Shown: piece after piece, positions 6,559 through 10,539 of the stretch
How positions within the stretch are numbered: position 1 is the first letter of the stretch
Layout of the letters: each line of letters opens with the position of its first letter
From: Dehalococcoidia bacterium UBA3254
Lineage (GTDB): Bacteria; Chloroflexota; Dehalococcoidia; Dehalococcoidales; UBA3254
Reading direction: 5' to 3'
NCBI GenBank assembly: GCA_002362735.1
Contig: DEUU01000026.1
Span: 1-10,539, forward strand
DNA: 10,539 nucleotides
Notes under the pieces: generated by a model
Database searches by the model: none
Seen by the model: only the letters and a program-made list of their open reading frames with translations
What the model was told of the DNA's origin: nothing
Translations under genes and position numbers: made by a program

Positions 6559-7212
6559 TTAAGCATAAAATGGCCTGGGTTCCATTTGTCCAAATAAAAG
6601 GATCAATTCCTCAGCTTTTTTCTTTACTGCCGGCCGGTGACTTGTAGAACAGCGTGCAATGAAATCTTTAACTGTCTTGTTTTGTTTCAAGAGCTCTGGA
6701 TATTCGGCAAAAGAATTCAGAACATGGCTGCGTGCCACTTCACGACATTCCGGGGTGGGAAGGGGTATATCATCCACCTTCAGGAGTTCAGCTGTGATTT
6801 TATCCGCCAGATCAGGTCTGCATCGAGCGATACGTCCCGAACTTGCCAGGATGTTAGCTGCTGTGACCAGTTTGCCGTCCCACAGCCGGTGATAGTAGGT
6901 TCCGAAAATGTTGTCGAAACGGTGGTTCGTATCAACTTCTACCAGATAAGAAATAATAATAATGCTATTCCATAACAGGACGTTGGAGGAGCTATCCAAT
7001 AATTTAATAAAAACTTCAAAATAAGGATAAATGACGGCAGGGTCAATTTGACTAATAAGCTGTAATTTTTTAGCGGCTTTAAAACGGTCTGTGCTTTTAG
7101 TGCTCAGGGTAGCGATCAGAGATGGGATAAGCGCGAAGTCCTTTGAAATTAATTCCCTGAGCTCATCTAAAACTCTGGATTCTTTTAAATTTGGTTTATT
7201 TCTTTTATTCAC
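6559..7212 (-). CDS. HEAT/ARM-repeat-like protein of unknown role
   Basis: A 217-residue, mostly helical soluble protein. Repeated helical pairs run from about residue 18 to 205; recognisable stretches are KDFALIPSLIATL (24-36), the block ending LLDSSSNVLLWNSI (71-84) and DGKLVTAANILASSGRIA (112-129). The pattern resembles a family of small HEAT-repeat proteins found in diverse anaerobic bacteria and archaea, with no assigned function that I know of. The start is a GTG at 7212; a GGAG lies 16 nt upstream, which is far, so the start is less certain than for neighbouring genes. It begins 25 nt after the (frameshifted) end of marR and probably shares its transcript. HEAT folds usually act as protein- or nucleic-acid-binding scaffolds. 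No catalytic motif is seen. Confidence 0.65.
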   Translation of the reverse strand: MNKRNKPNLKESRVLDELRELISKDFALIPSLIATLSTKSTDRFKAAKKLQLISQIDPAVIYPYFEVFIKLLDSSSNVLLWNSIIIISYLVEVDTNHRFDNIFGTYYHRLWDGKLVTAANILASSGRIARCRPDLADKITAELLKVDDIPLPTPECREVARSHVLNSFAEYPELLKQNKTVKDFIARCSTSHRPAVKKKAEELILLFGQMEPRPFYA

Positions 7213-7237
7213 AATCTATTGTTAGATACTCCAATAC

Positions 7238-7691
7238 TTATCTATTAACCTCATCGGCTTTATTCCAAAGCCTTTGAAGATTGTTTGTTAATCGTTCTCG
7301 TTCTTTCTCCGAGAGAGTAGAAAAGATATCCTCGGTTGATTTGGATTTCCTGGTTTTATTGCGCATCAATTCGCCGTATTCAGTTAAAACAACTCGCACC
7401 ATATTGGGTCTGGGCAAATCTTTTATTTTTTTTGAGCAGGCCTCTTTTTTGCATACGGACTATTAACTGAGCAACGGCGTGGTTGTCCTGAATTAATTGA
7501 TGGGCGATTCCTGCGGGTGTTATCCGGTTTTTTGAAGCCTGTACGATAAACAGACCCGTTGCTTCTGAATCAGAGAGGTGAAATATTCGCAGTTCTTTTC
7601 TTCTGGCGCGATGTATTGAAGCATTGGTAAGTCGAAACAACTCATATAATCTTGATAATGGTTCATCATCAAAATAATATTCGGTTTCCAT
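7238..7691 (-). pseudogene. MarR-family regulator, split by a frameshift in an A8 tract
   Basis: The first part encodes a MarR-type winged helix: DSEATGLFIVQASKN, then the recognition region AGIAHQLIQDNHAVAQLIVRM, then KRGLLKK. At an A8 run (T8 at 7426-7433 on the plus strand) the frame runs into a stop after FAQTQYGASCFN (stop at 7380-7382). One base shifted, the reading continues as KIKDLPRPNMVRVVLTEYGELM and a long charged helix ending NKADEVNR with TAA at 7238-7240. This is exactly the beta wing and C-terminal dimerisation helix a MarR protein needs. Deleting one A restores a protein of 150 residues from the ATG at 7691, normal for the family. No SD is clear; a TTG at 7709 is an alternative start, but a TATGAT at 7715-7720 would place transcription start inside it. 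This is a real mutation, a homopolymer sequencing error, or slippage-dependent expression; the sequence alone cannot tell. Confidence 0.85.
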
Positions 7692-7740
7692 ACTTTTTGC
7701 CGTAAACAATCATTATCATAGCAGATTTCGTTTATGTATA

Positions 7741-7761
7741 TTTAATATTAATCATATTAAA
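7741..7761. promoter_or_regulatory. Candidate MarR operator (8-bp inverted repeat)
   Basis: TTTAATAT and ATATTAAA are perfect 8-bp arms around TAATC, 49 nt upstream of the marR ATG. A second outer pairing, TATGT (7733-7737) with ACATA (7762-7766), extends it with a 3-nt bulge. MarR-family proteins typically bind AT-rich palindromes of about 16-20 bp near their own promoters, and a marR gene starts just downstream on the minus strand. It also lies between the SDR operon end and marR, so autoregulation is the simplest reading. Confidence 0.5.
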
Positions 7762-7844
7762 ACATATAACTCATATACTAGCAAGTCCATGAACATCCAA
7801 TCTGTGAACATACAAATGTCACCATTTTCCTGGCCGGTGCAGCA

Positions 7845-8585
7845 TCAAGCTCTCGCCATAAGACCGCCGTCTGCAATGTAGAAGCCACCGCTCATGTACG
7901 AAGAACCGTCGGATGCCAGCAATGTTATTAAGGGTATGACATCTTGCGGACGAGTTCGACGCTGTAAAGGAATATAACGCGCCATAATATCCTTTTGATT
8001 CTGAGAGACAGGTCTATCCTTCCACCCGATACCAAGGGCGTTGACCCTCACGTTTTTTGAAGCCCATTCCAGAGCCAGAGCACGTGTTAGTTCGAGGATA
8101 CCTCCGATGCTGGCACAATACGCGGTACCATCAGGAACGCCTCTTTCGGCCAAACCGGAGATAATATTAATAATACTGCCGGATTTTTGAGCCACCAGGT
8201 GTTTACCTATTGCTTTGGAACAAAGAAAAGATGACGTAAGATTGTTTTGAATCACATCTAACCACTCTTCTTCCGAAATATCGAAAATGGGTTTCCAGAA
8301 TTCCCGATTAAGATTATTGATGAGAATGTCGATTTTCCCAAATTGGGAGATAGTCCTGGAAGCTAGCTTTTCCACTTCCTGAGAGTCGCTTAGATTAACA
8401 AAAAGAGAAAGATCCACTTTTTGGTTTAATTCAGAAAACAAAGAATTAGCTTTCTCCCGGTTATCAATTGCCACAATAACCCTCGACCCAGCTTCACTCA
8501 ATGAAAGAGCGATATCCTGGACCCAGCTGAAATCAGCAGATGTAATGATAGCAACCTTGCCATTAAGTTTAAAATTCTCTAACAT
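7845..8585 (-). CDS. Degenerate short-chain dehydrogenase/reductase (predicted pseudoenzyme)
   Basis: The whole 246-residue protein aligns by eye to classical SDRs, but the key sites are altered. The cofactor loop TGxxxGxG is replaced by TSADFSWV (15-22), which lacks every glycine. NNAG is NNLN (90-93). In the catalytic tetrad N115, S143 and Y156 remain, but the lysine of YxxxK is Ile (I160, YCASI). The structural core (GKIDILIN, the ALALEWA helix, NVRVNALGIGW, SDGSSYMSGGFYIADGG) is well kept and the frame is open to a normal length, so the gene is maintained, not decaying. Lacking the dinucleotide loop and the proton-relay lysine, it is unlikely to be catalytic. It follows the intact SDR gene by 18 nt with GAGGAAG upstream, so the two subunits are probably made together and may form a heteromer, as in BbsCD. 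That pairing is inference. Confidence 0.85.
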   Translation of the reverse strand: MLENFKLNGKVAIITSADFSWVQDIALSLSEAGSRVIVAIDNREKANSLFSELNQKVDLSLFVNLSDSQEVEKLASRTISQFGKIDILINNLNREFWKPIFDISEEEWLDVIQNNLTSSFLCSKAIGKHLVAQKSGSIINIISGLAERGVPDGTAYCASIGGILELTRALALEWASKNVRVNALGIGWKDRPVSQNQKDIMARYIPLQRRTRPQDVIPLITLLASDGSSYMSGGFYIADGGLMARA

Positions 8586-8603
8586 ATCTTATTTTTACTT
8601 CCT

Positions 8604-9416
8604 CTATTCCGGAATAAAACCCGCCGGTGCGTAATTAACAGAAGTAGCTCCGTCTACAGGGAAACATTGACCCGTAATATAGTCGGAAGCACTGGATGCC
8701 AGGAACACGGCTAACGGTCCGATTTCGCTGGGATCAGCAAATCGTTGCATGGGGAAGAAACGAGAGGATCTCTCCCTTATTTCCGGCGCCATTTCTTCGA
8801 TCGGAATAAATCCTGGAATAATACAGTTCGCCTGGATGTTGTCACCCGCGAAAGTGATGGCAAGGGCTTTTGTAAAAGAGATTATAGCTCCCTTTGCCGA
8901 ACCATAACCGAAATTGCCTTTACCTGCCCTTAAGGCACCGGCTGAAGAAAGGTTGATGATCTTGCCGTTTTTATGTTCTACCATATGTCTGGCGATAGCC
9001 CGGCAGCAATAAAATGTTCCAGTCAAATTGGTATTTATTGAATAAATCCATTCTTCGTCAGTTAGTTCCCAAATAGGTTTCATTTTAGTGGTTAAAGGAT
9101 CATTACCGCTTGGATCTACACCCTTGGCAATGCCGGCATTATTGATTAAGATATCGATCTGCCCAAATTTAGCGATAGCTTTCTCAACCAGGTTATTCAC
9201 CTGTTTGGAATCTATCACATCGGATGGAATGGCGGTGGCTTCCGGGCCAATTTTCCGGATCATTTCGGCGGTTTCATGGATGGGACCGGGCCGGCGACCG
9301 GCGATAACCACATTTGCTCCAGCCTCCGCCAGAGCCAGGCACATTACTCTGCCCAGTCCGCTACCGCCTCCGGTTACAATCGCGTTTTTTCCTTCCAAAC
9401 TGAATTCTTTCAGCAT
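8604..9416 (-). CDS. Short-chain dehydrogenase/reductase, canonical (FabG-like)
   Basis: A 270-residue classical SDR with everything required: cofactor loop TGGGSGLG (15-22), NNAG (92-95), tetrad N130 (NTNLTG), S158, Y171 and K175 (YGSAK), and PG at 201-202. The second strand ends in GRR (40-42), a basic pair that usually favours NADP(H). It should oxidise or reduce a hydroxyl/keto group, in this setting perhaps a beta-hydroxyacyl-CoA or cyclic alcohol. An insertion of about 15 residues after NNAG (roughly 99-115) is longer than in FabG and may shape the substrate pocket. The C-terminal tail (SVNYAPAGFIPE) is also extended. The start at 9416 is set by GGGAG 7 nt upstream; the longer frame to 9449 runs through a stem-loop and lacks an SD. 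It is followed within 18 nt by its degenerate paralogue. Confidence 0.92.
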   Translation of the reverse strand: MLKEFSLEGKNAIVTGGGSGLGRVMCLALAEAGANVVIAGRRPGPIHETAEMIRKIGPEATAIPSDVIDSKQVNNLVEKAIAKFGQIDILINNAGIAKGVDPSGNDPLTTKMKPIWELTDEEWIYSINTNLTGTFYCCRAIARHMVEHKNGKIINLSSAGALRAGKGNFGYGSAKGAIISFTKALAITFAGDNIQANCIIPGFIPIEEMAPEIRERSSRFFPMQRFADPSEIGPLAVFLASSASDYITGQCFPVDGATSVNYAPAGFIPE

Positions 9417-9432
9417 TATGACTCCCTTTATG

Positions 9433-9474
9433 AATATTTGCCGCTGCAAAGGTGGTTTGGAAGCGGCAAATATT
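9433..9474. repeat. 13-bp inverted repeat / intercistronic stem-loop
   Basis: AATATTTGCCGCT (9433-9445) and AGCGGCAAATATT (9462-9474) are perfect 13-bp arms around a 16-nt loop. It lies between the TIGR04076 gene and the SDR gene, both on the minus strand, and ends 6 nt before the SD of the SDR. No T-tract follows on either strand, so it is not a normal terminator. It may be an mRNA processing or stability hairpin that sets different levels for the two genes, or a DNA site for a dimeric regulator. Confidence 0.75.
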
Positions 9475-9512
9475 ATTACTCAATATAATATGGTTAAAAC
9501 TGAGGTTTCGCT

Positions 9513-10004
9513 TTATTTTTTATGCTTCTTGGGGTCCCATTTTTCTCCGTGGGGTACAATATAGGCTTTTAACAGGATTTCTCCGGTTCCTTCATGTTCT
9601 ACTCCTACATCCGGGCAGCGAATGGTGCGGTGAAATAAAACTTTACTATTGTCCATAAGGGCTTGCCAGGCATAACCGACCAGGGGCTTTAAGGCGAAAA
9701 TGGCTCCGGTGCACAATTTGGGAGGACACTGATCCACCATTAAGAAACCTGAAGGATCCACCCGAAAAGTATCTCCCGGTTTGTAACCGGCAATACAGTT
9801 GCGGGCTTCCAGAACTTCAAAAACTATGTCGTTCTTCACCATTTCCGGGGAATCTTCCATAGCTTTGACATTCTGAGGGAAAGAGCGAAATGTTTTCAGC
9901 TCATCATCGGTATAGCCGGTCATCTCCTGGTATTTCTTATAACGTCTTTCTATCGCTTCGTTTTTGGTCTCTTTTTTCTTTGCAATTACTTTTTTAGTAG
10001 CCAC
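9513..10004 (-). CDS. TIGR04076 family protein
   Basis: A 163-residue soluble protein. After a lysine-rich N-terminus comes a helical segment with MTGYTDDELKTF (28-39), then the TIGR04076 core: FEVLEARNCIAGYKPGDTF (62-80), CPPKLCTGAIFALKPLVGY (93-111) and RCPDVGV (129-135). Four cysteines (C70, C93, C98, C130) stand at motif positions and could bind a metal or cluster, but this is inference; the family has no established function that I know of. I start at the GTG at 10004 because AAAGGGGGA lies directly upstream with a short gap; the frame further up has only an SD-less TTG. It is first in the minus-strand run with the two SDRs, which links it to their pathway. A candidate promoter is at 10121-10149. 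Confidence 0.82.
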   Translation of the reverse strand: MATKKVIAKKKETKNEAIERRYKKYQEMTGYTDDELKTFRSFPQNVKAMEDSPEMVKNDIVFEVLEARNCIAGYKPGDTFRVDPSGFLMVDQCPPKLCTGAIFALKPLVGYAWQALMDNSKVLFHRTIRCPDVGVEHEGTGEILLKAYIVPHGEKWDPKKHKK

Positions 10005-10120
10005 ATAATCCCCCTTTAAATTTATTACTATTTTATAATATCTATCCAAGGATATAAATATTGAAGAACAAATACAAGTTAACGTAAGATATACACATAT
10101 GTACTTTAGAGGTACTTGTT

Positions 10121-10149
10121 ATCACAGGCTAACAAAAAAGCCTTGTCAA
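10121..10149 (-). promoter_or_regulatory. Candidate promoter of the TIGR04076-SDR operon
   Basis: On the minus strand TTGACA (10144-10149) and TGTGAT (10121-10126) are separated by 17 nt (6/6 and 4/6 matches). It would give a leader of about 110 nt before the GTG at 10004. The spacer includes a small inverted repeat AGGCT/AGCCT. The weak -10 suggests an activator-dependent or weak promoter. Confidence 0.45.
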
Positions 10150-10161
10150 TTTCAGGAAATT
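10148..10161. promoter_or_regulatory. Palindrome between two divergent -35 elements
   Basis: AATTTC-AG-GAAATT has 6-bp arms and a 2-nt centre. It abuts the -35 of the minus-strand promoter (10144-10149) and lies 3 nt from the -35 of the plus-strand promoter (10165-10170). A dimeric regulator bound here could control both directions at once. No matching regulator gene is identified with certainty; MarR is the nearest in the window. Confidence 0.4.
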
Positions 10162-10164
10162 AGC

Positions 10165-10194
10165 TTTACAAAAATCAGATTAAACCTCTATAAT
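10165..10194 (+). promoter_or_regulatory. Sigma70-type promoter of the rightmost plus-strand gene
   Basis: TTTACA (10165-10170) and TATAAT (10189-10194) are separated by 18 nt (5/6 and 6/6 matches). Transcription would begin near 10201, about 313 nt upstream of the first clear start codon with an SD on this strand (10514). Confidence 0.6.
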
Positions 10195-10200
10195 GTCAGA

Positions 10201-10513
10201 AATCACTTATGCTTAAACGTGTAAATTTCATCCGGTGATATCTCTCACTAATATTATAAGTGCCCAGTGATTGATTTTCACAGATTGGAACGCAGGCTAG
10301 CAAATCAAGGGGCTAAATACCGTAGTTGGTTCGTTTTTTAACCGCGATACAATGAATCGTCAAGTCGTTGGTTTTGCATTTTACCCTTTGCCAGATAAGA
10401 TAGAATATCGTTTCAACTCGTTTCGGATGATTTGGTATACATTTATTAAATGTGCCGCCGGAGCCGTCGATATTAAAGTATGCCGCATAGCTAAAAGGAA
10501 GGAAAATTAAAAC
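10201..10513 (+). other. Long leader region without a recognised gene
   Basis: This stretch separates a good promoter from the gene starting at 10514. It contains a 24-codon frame from a GTG at 10267 (stop 10339-10341) and a 52-codon frame from an ATG at 10352 (stop 10508-10510), neither with an SD. The second ends 3 nt before the next gene's ATG and is in the same frame. Small pairings such as TAGC/GCTA (10297-10315) and GGTT/AACC flanking a T-rich loop (10328-10343) are present, but no known riboswitch core is recognisable. It may be a regulatory leader, or a later promoter may be the true one. Confidence 0.3.
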
Positions 10514-10539
10514 ATGGAAGAGCAGATCAAGAAGCTGAG
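10514..10539 (+). CDS. Start of a plus-strand gene cut by the window end
   Basis: An ATG at 10514 opens a frame reading MEEQIKKL, with AGGAAGGA (10496-10503) about 10 nt upstream as SD. Only eight full codons are visible, charged and probably helical, so no family can be named. Confidence 0.55.

Noticed and set aside
7788..7810. Direct repeat TGAACAT twice near the end of the degenerate SDR gene, and a 13-base match (TTCACAGATTGGA) between its minus strand and the region at 10276.
   Set aside because: A 13-base match is expected by chance in a window of this size on two strands, and the direct repeat is short and isolated.
9088..9564. 158-codon plus-strand frame across the SDR start and the hairpin.
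   Set aside because: It is antisense to the canonical SDR, with no SD or recognisable domain.
10279..10330. Partial resemblance to the core of a c-di-GMP-I (GEMM) riboswitch: GGAACGCA, GGGGCTAA and ACCGTAG in that order.
   Set aside because: The upstream GGGCAAACC and GAAA tetraloop parts are missing, the GCAAAGCC segment is not preserved, and the pairings do not form. A covariance search would decide.
10352..10510. 52-codon plus-strand frame ending 3 nt before the gene at 10514.
   Set aside because: No SD, residue composition unlike a typical protein, and no recognisable family. Kept only as a note under the leader.

Overview
The window looks like a bacterial chromosome segment from an anaerobe. 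Genes have moderate GC, the spaces between them are AT-rich, and most genes have strong Shine-Dalgarno (SD) sequences. A Dehalococcoidia-like member of the Chloroflexota is my best guess. It rests on the style of the MarR protein, the NatA/NatB-type ABC pair with a DUF4162 tail, and the mix of SDR, amidohydrolase, CoA-transferase and TIGR04076 genes. There is no rRNA or universal marker gene to confirm it. I saw no tRNA, CRISPR array or transposase.

Layout. (1) Positions 104-2711, minus strand: a four-gene run with overlapping or close junctions. It holds a short protein resembling only the C-terminal tail of an SPFH/band-7 protein, an Arc-like ribbon-helix-helix (RHH) protein, an ABC ATPase and its ABC-2 permease. 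(2) 2956-4575, plus strand: a good sigma70-type promoter, both subunits of a family I 3-oxoacid CoA-transferase, and a bidirectional terminator. (3) 4612-5153, minus: a bacterioferritin with every ferroxidase ligand and the haem methionine, behind a promoter that overlaps a Fur-box-like sequence. (4) 5408-6421, plus: a COG2159/ACMSD-like amidohydrolase or decarboxylase whose first metal-ligand motif is N-x-H instead of H-x-H. (5) 6559-10004, minus: a TIGR04076 protein, a canonical SDR, a degenerate SDR lacking cofactor and catalytic motifs, a MarR regulator broken by a frameshift in an A8 tract, and a HEAT-repeat protein. (6) 10121-10539: divergent promoters around a palindrome, then a leader of about 310 nt before a plus-strand gene cut off by the window end.

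Working together. The CoA-transferase, amidohydrolase/decarboxylase, paired SDRs and TIGR04076 protein suggest catabolism of an organic or aromatic acid through CoA thioesters, with local MarR control. The substrate cannot be read from the sequence. The most notable point is the SDR pair: an intact enzyme next to a clear pseudoenzyme, recalling the BbsC/BbsD heteromer of anaerobic toluene degradation. The second is the MarR frameshift, which splits a readable wing and C-terminal dimerisation helix from the rest of the gene. The third is the free-standing SPFH-like tail coupled to an RHH protein.
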